A stretch of DNA of 64,000 nucleotides from Synechococcus sp. 8F6 (GTDB taxonomy: Bacteria; Cyanobacteriota; Cyanobacteriia; PCC-6307; Cyanobiaceae): assembly GCF_002252665.1 (NCBI RefSeq), contig NZ_NQKZ01000011.1:1-64000 (forward strand), in the 5' to 3' direction. The position numbers were made by a program, and so were the translations under genes. Position 1 is the stretch's first letter, and each line of letters opens with the position of its first letter. The notes under the pieces are model-generated. The model was not told the DNA's origin, did no database searches, and saw nothing but the letters and a program-made list of their open reading frames with translations. Below are positions 1 through 8,400 of this stretch, piece by piece.

Positions 1-120
1 GGCGGTGGGGAACAGGAGCAGACCCGACCAACCCACAAATACGAAGCGGTCGCGCTTGAGCCAGTCATCGAGGATGTCGAACCATCCCCGCTGCGGCATG
101 CGCCCTACAGCGATCGTCAT
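1..120 (-). CDS. psbD: Photosystem II D2 protein, N-terminal fragment (cut by window edge)
   Basis: The reverse strand from 120 encodes a protein beginning [20 protein letters not shown] and continuing through [20 protein letters not shown]. This is the highly conserved stromal N-terminus and the start of the first membrane helix of D2, the reaction-centre subunit that with D1 binds the P680 chlorophylls, pheophytin and plastoquinone QA in the thylakoid membrane. Only 40 codons lie inside the window; the rest runs off the left end. The gene is divergent from ycf4, a common cyanobacterial arrangement. Identification is by recalled family sequence and is secure. I see no convincing -35/-10 pair in the 193-bp divergent spacer. 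Confidence 0.95.
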   Translation of the reverse strand, partial: MTIAVGRMPQRGWFDILDDWLKRDRFVFVGWSGLLLFPTA

Positions 121-313
121 GGTGATGAAACGGAGCGGAAAACCCGCGGAAGCTGAGGGATTACCGGGCAATGGTAACAATGTTGAAGGGGATCGCGAGG
201 CCGTTTGATACGGGCTGACATGGGCCGCTCTGGCTGGGATTTCGGGATCCGTGCCGGCGTTGCATCCAGGCGCTGCGACCGGTCAGGATGACAGCCATTG
301 TTTGTGCGTTCCC

Positions 314-862
314 ATGGTCTCCTCCCCCGCGATCGAGTTGCTCGAGCTGCCGGTGCTGGGGTCGCGGCGGCTCTCCAACGTGTTGGTGGCCGTGGTGGTG
401 ACCACCGGCGGCCTCGGCTTCCTGCTCACCAGTGCGTCCAGCTATCTGGGCACCGACCTGCTGCCGATCGGCCACCCGGCTGAGCTGGCCTGGTTGCCCC
501 AGGGGCTGGTGATGGGGCTGTATGGCCTGGCGGCCATGGCCCTATGCGCCTATCTCTGGGCCGTGATCGGCATCGATGTGGGAGCCGGCAGCAACCGCTT
601 TGACCGGCAGGCCGGCACGGCCACGATCAGCCGTCGCGGCTTCCGCCAGATGATCACAGTGGACATCCCCCTGCGTGATATCCAGGCGGTGAAGGTGGAG
701 GTGCGCGATGGTCTCAATCCCCGCCGCCGCCTGGCGCTGAAGGTGCAGGGACGCCGCGACATGCCCCTCACCCGGGTCGGCGAGCCGATGCCCCTGGCCG
801 ACCTGGAGCTCTCCGGCGCCCAGTTGGCCCGCTTTCTGGGTGTTCCCCTGGAGGGCGTCTGA
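314..862 (+). CDS. ycf4: Photosystem I assembly protein Ycf4
   Basis: This 182-residue protein has two hydrophobic helices near the N-terminus (about residues 21-40 and 64-88) followed by a soluble domain with the Ycf4-type stretch [15 protein letters not shown]. Ycf4 is a thylakoid factor that helps assemble photosystem I; its usual length is about 185 residues. The open frame extends upstream to 251, but the ATG at 314 gives the family length and places [19 protein letters not shown] at the start. Its TGA overlaps the next ATG by one base (TGATG), so the downstream cyclophilin is probably translationally coupled. It lies divergent to psbD, which fits a photosystem biogenesis role. Confidence 0.9.
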   Translation: MVSSPAIELLELPVLGSRRLSNVLVAVVVTTGGLGFLLTSASSYLGTDLLPIGHPAELAWLPQGLVMGLYGLAAMALCAYLWAVIGIDVGAGSNRFDRQAGTATISRRGFRQMITVDIPLRDIQAVKVEVRDGLNPRRRLALKVQGRRDMPLTRVGEPMPLADLELSGAQLARFLGVPLEGV

Positions 863-1575
863 TGGCTCGGATCTGGTTGAGCCGCCTGGTGCTGGGCGGG
901 CTGTTGCTGCTGGCGCCGTTCACTCTGGTGGCTTGCGCCGCCGATAGCAGCAGCCGTCAGCTGGGTTGCAGTGCTGCGAGTACCCCCTGCCTGAGTGGTT
1001 CGGCCACCGTGGCCCTGCAAACCAGCAAGGGCGAGGTGCAGCTCCAGCTCGAGGGCGCCGCGGCGCCGCTGACCGCCGGCAATTTTGTCGATCTCGTCAA
1101 ACGGGGCGTGTACAACGGCACGGTGTTCCACCGGGTGGTGCGCGAGCCGGTGCCGTTTGTGGTGCAGGGAGGGGATCCCGGCAGTGCTGATCCGAAGGTG
1201 CCAGCCAGCCAGTACGGCCTGGGCAGCTATGTGGATCCCGTCAGCGGTGAAGCCCGCCTGATCCCTTTGGAGATCAAGCGCAGCGATGAGCCCGAGCCCC
1301 GTTACGGCGAACCGGTGACGGCGCCGGGGGTGACCCGGCAACTAGCCCTGGCCCACCAGCGCGGGGCGGTGGCCATGGCCCGCTCCGCCGATCCCAATTC
1401 CGCCAGTGCTCAGTTCTATGTGGCTCTGCAGGCTCTGCCTGAGCTCGATGGCCGCTATGCCGTGTTTGGCCGGGTGAGCAAGGGGATGGAGGTGATCGAC
1501 CAGATCCGCCAGGGGGACAAGATCGTCAAGGCCACGGTGGTGGAAGGCGGCACCCTGGTGCAGGGCAAGCCCTAG
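862..1575 (+). CDS. Lipoprotein cyclophilin-type peptidylprolyl isomerase
   Basis: The 237-residue product starts with a lipoprotein signal: basic start, hydrophobic run, then the lipobox L22-V-A-C25. The rest is a cyclophilin-like domain (about residues 48-235) with [14 protein letters not shown] and SAQFYVAL blocks. Cyclophilins catalyse cis-trans isomerisation of X-Pro bonds and act as foldases. The lipid anchor predicts attachment on the lumen or periplasm side of a membrane. The start codon overlaps the ycf4 stop by one base. The stop overlaps that of convergent ilvH by four bases. Substrate and true activity are unknown, since many cyanobacterial cyclophilins have diverged active sites. 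Confidence 0.85.
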   Translation: MARIWLSRLVLGGLLLLAPFTLVACAADSSSRQLGCSAASTPCLSGSATVALQTSKGEVQLQLEGAAAPLTAGNFVDLVKRGVYNGTVFHRVVREPVPFVVQGGDPGSADPKVPASQYGLGSYVDPVSGEARLIPLEIKRSDEPEPRYGEPVTAPGVTRQLALAHQRGAVAMARSADPNSASAQFYVALQALPELDGRYAVFGRVSKGMEVIDQIRQGDKIVKATVVEGGTLVQGKP

Positions 1576-2102
1576 GCCGGCACCCGTTTGTTGGAGGCCG
1601 TCACCTTCAGGAAGGCGGTGTTGACCCCGGAGGCCCGCTCCAGGGCCACCTTGCCGGTGCGGGCGATCTCGAGGATCCCGTAGCTCTCCATCACCTGTTC
1701 GAGGGCCACCAGCTTGCCCGGATCTCCCACCACCTCCAGGGTCAGGGCGTCATCGGCCACGTCCACGACATTGGCTCGGAACACCTGCACCAAATCGAGG
1801 ATGGCGCTGCGGGTTTCGGCCGGGGCCGACACCTTGAGCAGCATCAGTTCGCGCTCCACGGCGGGAATGCGCGAGAGGTCGATCACCCCGAGCACGTTGA
1901 CCAGCTTGTCGAGCTGCTTGGTCATCTGCTCGAGGGTGTGGTCGTCGCCCTCCACCACCATCGTCAGCCGGGAGATGCCGGCCTGCTCGGCCGGCCCCAC
2001 CGCCAGGCTCTCGATGTTGAAGCTCCGGCGGGCGAACAGGCCGGAAATTCGGCTCAGGGCCCCGGATTCGTCTTCCACCAACACCGAGAGGGTGTGTTTC
2101 AT
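1572..2102 (-). CDS. ilvH: Acetolactate synthase small (regulatory) subunit
   Basis: This 176-residue protein is full length for IlvH/IlvN. It begins [20 protein letters not shown], an ACT domain (about residues 3-75), with the characteristic [14 protein letters not shown], followed by the small-subunit C-terminal domain ([10 protein letters not shown] onwards). It binds the large catalytic subunit IlvB and confers valine feedback inhibition and full activity on the first common step of branched-chain amino acid synthesis. It stands alone here; the large subunit is not in the window. Start is the ATG at 2102. Confidence 0.95.
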   Translation of the reverse strand: MKHTLSVLVEDESGALSRISGLFARRSFNIESLAVGPAEQAGISRLTMVVEGDDHTLEQMTKQLDKLVNVLGVIDLSRIPAVERELMLLKVSAPAETRSAILDLVQVFRANVVDVADDALTLEVVGDPGKLVALEQVMESYGILEIARTGKVALERASGVNTAFLKVTASNKRVPA

Positions 2103-2138
2103 CGCCTGAGGAACCCGCTGCGGTGGCTTTGCCCCAAA

Positions 2139-3119
2139 TTACCGCCCGGGGCTGGGAATGGGGCCGGTCGCCGGCAGCTGCTCCAGCCAGGCGAGCAGGG
2201 CGCCGTTGAAGGCCTCGGCCTGTTCGTCGTGGGGGCAGTGGCCACTGCCATCCAGCAACACCAGGGGCAGATCCGGACGCAACCGTTGCACCTGCTGGGC
2301 CACCTGCACCGGCACCAGCCGATCGCGCTGGCCCCAGATCAGCAGCAGCGGCTGCTGGAGCCGTTGCAGCAGAGCTGGCGCGGTGGCGGCATGGGGGCGT
2401 AGCGCCATGGCGATGCTCATGGCCCTGAGGGCGCGAACGGCGCCGGGGCGCCTGGCCGGCCTGGCGATCACCCGGTGCAGGTCGCGGTCGCCGATCACGG
2501 GCGTGTTGTAGGCCGACTGGATGCCCAGGTCCAGCAGGGGCGAGTGGGCCAGCAGCGGCACCAGCAGCTCCAGCGGCAGCAACCGGCAGAGCAGGGTCAC
2601 CAGCCAGCGCTGCAGCCGCCGCCACCACGGTGGCCGGCGGGGGGGTCTACCCCGGCTGGTCAGCATCAAGGTGGGGTCCGGCAGGGGGGCGGCCACCACG
2701 GCCCGCACCCAGCGGGGGAACAACACGGCGCAGCTGAGGGTCACCAGGCCCCCGAGGGAGTGGCCCACCAGCACCGCCGGCCCCTGCACCACCTGCTCGA
2801 GGAAGGCCTGCAGCTGCCGGGCCCAGAGGCGGTTGTCGAGGCGCAGGGCCGGCTGACTGGAAGCCCCGAAGCCGATCAGATCCAGCCCGTAAACGCGCCA
2901 GCCCGCGGCGGCGAGCACCGCCGCGTTGCGACGCCAGTGGCCGCTGCCGGCGGCAAAACCATGCACCAGCACCAGGGCCGGCGCCGCTGCATCCCCCAGC
3001 GCCCGCCAGTGGCAGCGCTGCCCGCGCCAGAGCCACTCGGCATGGACGCCCCAATCGGTGTCGTTGCCAGCGGCCCCATCGGCCGGAGCTGGGGGTGCAG
3101 GCTGGATTGTGACCGCCAC
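2139..3119 (-). CDS. Alpha/beta-fold hydrolase
   Basis: This is a 326-residue alpha/beta hydrolase. It shows the oxyanion HGF (residues 53-55), the nucleophile elbow G-H-S121-L-G-G, an acid-loop candidate in WGQRDRLVP, and a late catalytic His in DGSGHCPHDE. A basic, proline-rich cap lies between. The frame is open far upstream, but GTG at 3119 is preceded by AGGAG eight bases away, so I chose it. That places its 5' end against the divergent Trm1-like gene, with overlapping leader regions. Related cyanobacterial proteins are annotated as lysophospholipase-like or chlorophyllide-related hydrolases; the substrate cannot be read from the sequence. Confidence 0.85.
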   Translation of the reverse strand: MAVTIQPAPPAPADGAAGNDTDWGVHAEWLWRGQRCHWRALGDAAAPALVLVHGFAAGSGHWRRNAAVLAAAGWRVYGLDLIGFGASSQPALRLDNRLWARQLQAFLEQVVQGPAVLVGHSLGGLVTLSCAVLFPRWVRAVVAAPLPDPTLMLTSRGRPPRRPPWWRRLQRWLVTLLCRLLPLELLVPLLAHSPLLDLGIQSAYNTPVIGDRDLHRVIARPARRPGAVRALRAMSIAMALRPHAATAPALLQRLQQPLLLIWGQRDRLVPVQVAQQVQRLRPDLPLVLLDGSGHCPHDEQAEAFNGALLAWLEQLPATGPIPSPGR

Positions 3120-3130
3120 CTCGGGATCTC

Positions 3131-4297
3131 CTGACAGCACACACCGACGATCACTATTGCGAAGGGCGGGCCCGGCTGGAGCCCGGCAGCGGCTTTTTCC
3201 GGCCGGAGTCGCGCCCCTCCCGCGATCTGGGGGTGCTGCTGGCGGCCTCCCTGGCGGCCCGCGGCCCGCTGCGGGTGCTCGATGCCATGGCTGGCTGTGG
3301 CATCCGCGCCCTGCGTTATGGGCTGGAGGGGGGAGCCGAGGCGGTGTGGGCCAACGACGCTGATCCCGATCGGCTGCCCCTGCTGGAGCGCAATCTCGCG
3401 GGCCTGAAGGGTTTGCGCTGCAGCGCCCGCACGGCCCAGCACCTGCTGGCGGAGTGCCTGCAACGCCAGGAGCGCTTCGAGCTGGTGGATCTCGATGGCT
3501 TCGGCTGCCCCACGGCCCTGCTGCCGCTGGCCCTGGAGGCGGTGGCCTTCGACGGCGTGCTCTATCTGGCCAGCACCGACGGCCGCTCCCCCACCGGCCA
3601 CGACCGGCCGGCCGCAATCCGGTTGCTGGGGGCAGCGGCCCGTGCCCATCCGGCCAGCTGGGAGCTGGCCCTGCGTCTGCAGCTCGGCACGGTGGCGCGG
3701 GCAGTCTGGGCGATGGGGCGTGGGGTGGAGCTCCTGTTCAGCTTCAGTGAGGGACGCACGTTTCGCACCGCGGTGCGGTTGCGGCGCCGAGCTGGATGCG
3801 GTGAGGAGCAGCAGCTCGGCCTGCTGGCCCACTGCCATGGTTGCGGCGCTCAGGAGGTGCAGCCGTTGCTGCGGCTGCGCCAGTGGCTGCCCTGTCTCTG
3901 CCCCGCAAGCCAGGCCCAGCCCAGGGTTGCCCAGCCCCTAGCGATCAGTGGGCCCCTCTGGATCGGCCCGCTGCAGGATCCGGCGCTGCTGGCAGCGATG
4001 GCCAGCCTCGGCGACACCCTGCCCGGCAGCCTCGGCGCTGCGGGTGCCCGCTTGCTGGGCCAGCTGGCGGCCGATCCAGGGGTACCGCCCGTCTGCTGGC
4101 CAACCGCTGAGATCGCCCGCCGGCTCAGTTGCGGCCCGCCGCCCTTGGCGGCCCTGGTGGCCGCCTTGCAGGCCGAGGGCTGGGTGGCGCTGGCCAGCGG
4201 CGTGATGCCGGCTCAGCTGCGCAGCGACGCGCCCTGGAGCGTGATCCTGCAGATTGCCCAGCGGTTGGCCGCCCCGGCCGCTGGCGCTGCTAAATAG
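3131..4297 (+). CDS. Trm1-like tRNA (guanine-N2-)-dimethyltransferase, start unresolved (CTG?)
   Basis: The product resembles Trm1, the SAM-dependent enzyme that dimethylates N2 of a guanine in tRNA (G26 in eukaryotes and archaea). Visible features: [13 protein letters not shown] near the N-terminus, the SAM-binding block [15 protein letters not shown], the acidic block [15 protein letters not shown], and C-terminal CHGCG and CLC pairs that could bind zinc. The frame opens after a TGA at 3110. From there to the first standard start (GTG at 3233) there is no ATG, GTG or TTG, yet [13 protein letters not shown] lies before 3233. CTG at 3131 is the only near-cognate codon upstream of HYCEGRARL, so the start given is tentative. 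The stop lies 23 bp before petM. Confidence 0.8.
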   Translation: MTAHTDDHYCEGRARLEPGSGFFRPESRPSRDLGVLLAASLAARGPLRVLDAMAGCGIRALRYGLEGGAEAVWANDADPDRLPLLERNLAGLKGLRCSARTAQHLLAECLQRQERFELVDLDGFGCPTALLPLALEAVAFDGVLYLASTDGRSPTGHDRPAAIRLLGAAARAHPASWELALRLQLGTVARAVWAMGRGVELLFSFSEGRTFRTAVRLRRRAGCGEEQQLGLLAHCHGCGAQEVQPLLRLRQWLPCLCPASQAQPRVAQPLAISGPLWIGPLQDPALLAAMASLGDTLPGSLGAAGARLLGQLAADPGVPPVCWPTAEIARRLSCGPPPLAALVAALQAEGWVALASGVMPAQLRSDAPWSVILQIAQRLAAPAAGAAK

Positions 4298-4320
4298 GAG
4301 GGCCTTTCGCCCACCGGCCC

Positions 4321-4422
4321 ATGGCCTCTGAAATCTTCGGCACCGCAGCCCTGTTCTGGGTGCTGATTCCCGTGGGGCTCGCCGGTGGTGCCCTGTTGCT
4401 GAAATTGGCCGACAAAGACTGA
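4321..4422 (+). CDS. petM: Cytochrome b6f complex subunit PetM (subunit VII)
   Basis: A 33-residue single-helix protein, [20 protein letters not shown] followed by [13 protein letters not shown]. This closely matches the PetM consensus ([27 protein letters not shown]). PetM is a small peripheral subunit of the thylakoid cytochrome b6f complex, which passes electrons from plastoquinol to plastocyanin or cytochrome c6. It sits between the Trm1-like gene and ycf39, all on the plus strand. An AGGAGG lies 18 bases before the ATG, too far to be an ideal ribosome site. Confidence 0.93.
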   Translation: MASEIFGTAALFWVLIPVGLAGGALLLKLADKD

Positions 4423-4500
4423 CGACTGCCTGTCGAAGCGGCCTCTGCTCCCGGCTCGACCCAGCCGACGCCTAGGCTCAGGCCCGCTTGAGCGTTGGCG

Positions 4501-5463
4501 ATGCAGGTTCTGGTGGTTGGCGGGACGGGCACTCTGGGGCGTCAGGTCGCCCGCCGAGCCCTCGACGCCGGCCACCAGGTGCGCTGCATGGTGCGCTCGC
4601 CCCGCAAGGCGTCCTTCCTGCAGGAGTGGGGTTGTGAGCTCACCCGCGGCGACCTGCTGGAGCCCGAGAGCCTGGCCTATGCCCTCGAAGGGCAGGACGC
4701 GGTGATCGACGCGGCCACCGCCCGGGCGACCGATTCCGGTAGCTCTTACGACATCGACTGGAGAGGTAAACAGAACCTGTTTGCGGCCTGCCAGACCGCC
4801 GGTGTGAAGCGGGTCGTGTTTGTGTCGCTGCTGGATGCGCATCAACACCGTGATGTGCCCCTGATGGACATCAAGGCCTGCACAGAAGACTGGTTGATGG
4901 CCTCTGATTTCGACTACACGATCCTGCGTGGCGTGGCCTTCATGCAGGGCGTGATCAGCCAGTTCGCCATTCCCGTGCTGGAAAGCCAGACGGTGTGGGT
5001 GAGTGGTTCGCCCACCCCCATCGCCTACATGAACACCCAGGACATGGCCCGCTTTGCCGTGGCTGCCCTGGAGCATCCCCAGACCGTGCGTCAGGCCTTT
5101 CCGGTGGTGGGTCTGCGCGCCTGGACCACCAGCGAAATCACCCAGTTGTGTGAGCGCTTCACCGGTAAGGAGGCCCGCACGTTCCGCGTGCCACCGGCCC
5201 TGCTTGGCCTGATGCGGTCGGTGACCGGCTTCTTCGAAGCCAGTTTGAATGTGGCCGAGCGGCTGGCCTTTGAGGCGGTTACCGGCGGCGGTACGGCCCT
5301 CGACGCACCGATGCAGGCCAGCTACGAGGCGTTTGGTCTCGACCCAGCCGAAACCACAGGCCTGGAGGCCTATCTCAAGGAGTACTACGACACGATTCTC
5401 CGGCGCCTGCGGGAGATGGAATCGGATCTCGACAAGGAAGCCAAGAAGAAGCTGCCCTTCTGA
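4501..5463 (+). CDS. ycf39: Ycf39-like NAD(P)-binding photosystem II assembly factor
   Basis: This 320-residue atypical short-chain dehydrogenase has the Rossmann motif G7-G-T-G-T-L-G13 and family blocks DIDWRGKQNLFAAC, KRVVFVSLLDA and DFDYTILRGVAFMQG. Ycf39 (plant HCF244) works with Hlip proteins in early photosystem II assembly, during delivery of chlorophyll to nascent D1. Family length is about 320-325 residues, which supports ATG at 4501; a TTG two codons earlier is also open. The C-terminal tail is highly charged (ESDLDKEAKKKLPF). It lies downstream of petM. Related NmrA-like proteins exist, but length and motifs favour Ycf39. Confidence 0.88.
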   Translation: MQVLVVGGTGTLGRQVARRALDAGHQVRCMVRSPRKASFLQEWGCELTRGDLLEPESLAYALEGQDAVIDAATARATDSGSSYDIDWRGKQNLFAACQTAGVKRVVFVSLLDAHQHRDVPLMDIKACTEDWLMASDFDYTILRGVAFMQGVISQFAIPVLESQTVWVSGSPTPIAYMNTQDMARFAVAALEHPQTVRQAFPVVGLRAWTTSEITQLCERFTGKEARTFRVPPALLGLMRSVTGFFEASLNVAERLAFEAVTGGGTALDAPMQASYEAFGLDPAETTGLEAYLKEYYDTILRRLREMESDLDKEAKKKLPF

Positions 5464-5514
5464 AGCTCGGGCGCCAGTGCGCCTGTACTATTGGGCTGTC
5501 GCTCGGATGCGTGC

Positions 5515-5730
5515 ATGTCGGTTGCCCAGATCAAAAACCTGCAGCGCCGTCTGGCGAACCTTGAAGCCGAGGCGATTGAAGAGCTCAACCGAGCCTGCGG
5601 CCACGAGCTCTGGCAGGCCCTGGGTTTCGATGCCTTCGACACCCTCGAGGATGGCGACCGTCGTGCTCGGGCGAATTACTACTACGGTCAGTTGCAGACC
5701 GTGCGCGAACTCAAGGATGTGGTCGGCTAA
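5515..5730 (+). CDS. Conserved small hypothetical protein
   Basis: A 71-residue soluble protein, MSVAQIKNLQRRLANLEAEA, then a helical acidic region and the end YYYGQLQTVRELKDVVG. The first about 30 residues could form an amphipathic or coiled helix. I recognise no catalytic motif. It reads in the same direction as ycf39, 51 bp downstream, and ends just before the convergent pseudouridine synthase. ATG at 5515 was preferred over an upstream TTG at 5491 because the added residues (MGCRSDAC) look like leader sequence. Function unknown. Confidence 0.7.
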   Translation: MSVAQIKNLQRRLANLEAEAIEELNRACGHELWQALGFDAFDTLEDGDRRARANYYYGQLQTVRELKDVVG

Positions 5731-5736
5731 GCCGCC

Positions 5737-6420
5737 CTATCCGCCTCCCCCGGCTCGGCCGGATTTCCCGCCCCCCGCCCGGCCGCCCCGTCCGGGTGAG
5801 CTCCAGCCCACGCCTGCTCGGCGCTGCAGCAGATGCTCCAGGCGGGCCGCTTCCATTGCCGTCACCTCGCGCCATTCACCCGGGGCCAGGCCCGCAAGGT
5901 CGAGCGGGGCGTCCCCATCCATCAGGTCGATGGCCACCCGCAGCAGCCGCAGGGTGGGCAGGCCCACGGCGGCGGTCATGCGTCGCACCTGGCGATTGCG
6001 ACCCTCCCGCAGCTCCAGCTCGATCCAGCTGGTGGGAATGGCGGCGCGCTGACGGATCGGGGGGGTGCGCTCGGGCAGGGCTGGATCGGCGATCACCTGG
6101 GCGCGTGCCGGCATGGTGCGTTGGCCCTGGATCAGCACGCCGCTGCGCAACTGCTCCATCGCTTGGGGCTGGTTGGCTGCCTGCCCTTCCACTTGGGCCC
6201 AGTAGCGGCGCCAATGGCCGCAGCTGGGATCGGTGAGGCGCTGCTGCAGCCGGCCGTTGCTGGAGAGCAGCAGCAGCCCCTCGCTGTCGGCATCAAGTCG
6301 GCCGGCGGCGTACACCCCAGGCACCTTGATGAAGGTCGCCAGGCACTCCCAGTGGCTGCCCGGTTCGGGAGTGAACTGGCTCAGCACCCCGTAGGGCTTG
6401 TGGAAGAGAAGGGTGGTCAG
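5737..6420 (-). CDS. RsuA/RluE-type pseudouridine synthase, start probably CTG
   Basis: The protein carries the RsuA/RluB/E/F signature GRLDADSEGLLLL (catalytic Asp within GRLD), the N-terminal LLFHKPYGVLSQF and the C-terminal RNRQVRRMTAAVGLPTLRLLR. These enzymes isomerise uridine in rRNA. The first standard start (GTG at 6387) falls inside the conserved KPYGVLSQF motif. Between an in-frame TGA at 6447-6445 and that GTG, the only near-cognate start is CTG at 6420, giving TTLLFHKPYG and 227 residues. The C-terminus is a low-complexity Gly/Arg tail (GRGGRAGGGKSGRAGGGG). No N-terminal S4 domain is present, as in RluE. rRNA target unknown. Confidence 0.8.
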   Translation of the reverse strand: MTTLLFHKPYGVLSQFTPEPGSHWECLATFIKVPGVYAAGRLDADSEGLLLLSSNGRLQQRLTDPSCGHWRRYWAQVEGQAANQPQAMEQLRSGVLIQGQRTMPARAQVIADPALPERTPPIRQRAAIPTSWIELELREGRNRQVRRMTAAVGLPTLRLLRVAIDLMDGDAPLDLAGLAPGEWREVTAMEAARLEHLLQRRAGVGWSSPGRGGRAGGGKSGRAGGGG

Positions 6421-6444
6421 GGGAGGCTGATGAGGAGCCTGGCC

Positions 6445-6534
6445 TCAACTGGCCTGGCGGGCTTTCCAGAGGTTCACCACGCCGATGGAGATCAGCAGCA
6501 GCCCCAGATCTATTGACAGAGGCGGCAGAAGCAT
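6445..6534 (-). CDS. Putative small single-pass membrane protein
   Basis: A 29-residue frame, MLLPPLSIDLGLLLISIGVV then NLWKARQAS. It has one hydrophobic helix followed by a basic end, the design of small thylakoid-complex subunits. It ends 24 bases before the CTG proposed for the pseudouridine synthase and lies in the same frame, separated by its TGA. It starts about 97 bases from divergent infA. I do not recognise it as PetG/L/N, PsbX/Y/M or PsaI/M. It is too short for statistical support; homologues in related genomes would decide. Confidence 0.4.
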   Translation of the reverse strand: MLLPPLSIDLGLLLISIGVVNLWKARQAS

Positions 6535-6631
6535 GGCGATGCCGGAGCGGCACAAGTACCAGAGACCCTATCGCCTGTCGGGCGGCAATTAAGCTGTTGG
6601 CAGCGATTGATTCCCAAGACAGCCTCCCCGC

Positions 6632-6898
6632 ATGATCGAGACCTCCGGTGTGATTGAAAAGGAACAGGGCAACGGGTTTTACCTGGTGACCCTGGAGCAG
6701 CCGGCTGGTCACCAATGCCTCTGCCGGGCGGCGGGCAAGCTCACCAAGTTCCGGATCAAGCTGCTGGCAGGCGACAAGGTGCTGGTGGAGATCAGCCCCT
6801 ACGACCTCACCCGCGGGCGCATCACCTACCGGGAGCGCAATGCGGCCGCTGGTCCCCGTCCCGGCGGCAACCGTCCCGGCGGTCCGCGTCGCCGCTGA
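6632..6898 (+). CDS. infA: Translation initiation factor IF-1
   Basis: An 88-residue S1/OB-fold protein with the IF-1 blocks SGVIEKEQGNGFYLVTLE, GKLTKFRIKLLAGDKVLVEISPYD and LTRGRITYRER. IF-1 binds the ribosomal A site and assists IF-2 and IF-3 in initiation. It is longer than the usual 71-73 residues because of a Gly/Pro/Arg-rich tail (AAAGPRPGGNRPGGPRRR). The gene stands alone rather than in a ribosomal-protein operon. Its stop directly abuts the stop of convergent ntrC-type trxB. Confidence 0.9.
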   Translation: MIETSGVIEKEQGNGFYLVTLEQPAGHQCLCRAAGKLTKFRIKLLAGDKVLVEISPYDLTRGRITYRERNAAAGPRPGGNRPGGPRRR

Positions 6899-8278
6899 TC
6901 AGGCCGGCACTCCGATCAGGGCTTCGATGGCGGCCTTGAACTCGCTGCGTTGCTTCACGCCCCGGAAGGTCTGCTTGAGCTCCTTGTTGTGGAACAGCTG
7001 CACCGTGGGCGTACCGGTGACCCCGGCCTGCACAGCGATCTCCTGATCGGCTTCGATGTTGATCTCCACGCCCTGGGCCGCACCGCCGAGCTCATCGAGC
7101 ACGCGCTTGAGTTGGGGCTTGAGCACGTGGCAGGGTCCGCAGCTCGGTGAGGTGTACACCACCAGCAGGGGCCTGGTGCTGTCGTGATACAGCTTGCGCA
7201 GCGCAAATCCACCTTTCTGCCAGAGAGCCTGGGGGTCGTAGTTGCTCTCATCGCTTTCGGCGGTGCGCTTGGGTTCGCCCACCTCGGCGGGGTCCACCGG
7301 CTCGTGGCTGACGGTGACTGCCAGGTTGTGGTGGGTCAGCCAGCGCTCGGCGGCGAGGGCTGCCTGGCAGCCGCTGCCCGCCGCGGTGATGCCCTGACGC
7401 CACTCGGCATCGGCCACGTCACCGGCGGCGTAGACGCCTTCGCGGCTGGTTTCGGGTCGGCCGGGCTGGGTTACCAGGTAGCCATGGCCATCCACCTCGA
7501 GTTGGCCCTTCACCAGACGGGTGTTGGGGGTGTGGCCGATGGCATAGAAGAGGCCTTTGATGGCCAGCTCCTCGGTGGCGTCGCTGTGGGCATCCCGCAG
7601 GGTGATGGCCTCCAGCCAGTCCCCGCCGCTGGCATCAGCCAGCTGACGGTTCCAGTGCACGGTGATGGCTGGGTTGGCCAGCACGCGGTCGGCCATGGCA
7701 CCGCTGGCCCGCAGCTTGTCGCCGCGCACGATCAGGTGCACATGGCTGCCGTATTTGGTGAGATAAACCGCCTCTTCACAGGCCGAGTCGCCACCGCCGA
7801 CGACGGCCAGTTCGGCCTGTCGGAACTGGGGGGTGGCGCCATCGCAGATGGCGCAAGCGCTGATGCCCCGGCTCCAGAACTGTTCCTCACTGGGGAGACC
7901 CAGCCGGTTGGCGCTGGCGCCCGTGGCCAGAATCACAGCCTGGGCTTCGATCGTCTGGCCTTCCGCGGTGATGCGGTAGGGCCGCTGGGCGAGGTCGATG
8001 GCGGTGGCATCAGCCTCCACCAGGCGGGTGCCCCAGCGCACGGCCTGGGCCTTCATCTGGTCCATCAGCTCCGGGCCGAGGATGCCGTCGGGAAAGCCGG
8101 GAAAGTTTTCAACGTGGGTGGTGGTCATCAGTTGACCGCCGGGAATGCCGCCGTCCTGGAAGCCGGTGATCAGCAGGGGGCTGAGGTTGGCCCGCGCCGC
8201 GTAGATCGCGGCCGTGTAGCCGGCGGGGCCCGAGCCCACGATCACCAGATTTTCGACAGCCAGCCCCGGAGCGGTCAT
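6899..8278 (-). CDS. ntrC (trxB-trx fusion): NADPH-thioredoxin reductase with fused thioredoxin domain (NTRC)
   Basis: The 459-residue protein fuses two domains. Residues about 9-320 are a flavoprotein thioredoxin reductase with FAD motif GSGPAG, redox pair C142-A-I-C145 and NADPH motif GGGDSACEEA. Residues about 350-459 are thioredoxin with active site C380-G-P-C383. NTRC reduces targets such as 2-Cys peroxiredoxin and tetrapyrrole or Calvin-cycle enzymes with NADPH, linking carbon status to redox control, including in the dark. ATG at 8278 is chosen because the conserved sequence starts there; the frame remains open upstream to 8371. Note that the symbol ntrC here is not the nitrogen regulator. 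Confidence 0.93.
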   Translation of the reverse strand: MTAPGLAVENLVIVGSGPAGYTAAIYAARANLSPLLITGFQDGGIPGGQLMTTTHVENFPGFPDGILGPELMDQMKAQAVRWGTRLVEADATAIDLAQRPYRITAEGQTIEAQAVILATGASANRLGLPSEEQFWSRGISACAICDGATPQFRQAELAVVGGGDSACEEAVYLTKYGSHVHLIVRGDKLRASGAMADRVLANPAITVHWNRQLADASGGDWLEAITLRDAHSDATEELAIKGLFYAIGHTPNTRLVKGQLEVDGHGYLVTQPGRPETSREGVYAAGDVADAEWRQGITAAGSGCQAALAAERWLTHHNLAVTVSHEPVDPAEVGEPKRTAESDESNYDPQALWQKGGFALRKLYHDSTRPLLVVYTSPSCGPCHVLKPQLKRVLDELGGAAQGVEINIEADQEIAVQAGVTGTPTVQLFHNKELKQTFRGVKQRSEFKAAIEALIGVPA

Positions 8279-8384
8279 GACGTAATCGGATCGACTATGA
8301 GTTGAGCCTAAGGGATGGGCTGCTCGGGCGTGTTGGCCCGGGGCGTGCAGCAGCAAAGGCCAAGGCTGCAATCTTCGAAATTTT

Positions 8385-8400
8385 TTTGAGTTAACTCAAA
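8385..8400. promoter_or_regulatory. Perfect 16-bp palindrome at the 3' end of a small gene
   Basis: TTTGAGTTAACTCAAA reads the same on both strands. It overlaps the stop codon of the small gene ending at 8396 and lies in the 117-bp spacer before divergently placed NTRC. Its AT richness is unusual for this genome. With no loop it is a poor hairpin, so an operator for a dimeric regulator is as likely as a terminator. No known cyanobacterial consensus (LexA, NtcA, Fur) fits well. Confidence 0.35.

Noticed and set aside
3233-4297. GTG at 3233 as start of the Trm1-like gene
   Set aside because: It would remove [13 protein letters not shown], a conserved N-terminal motif.
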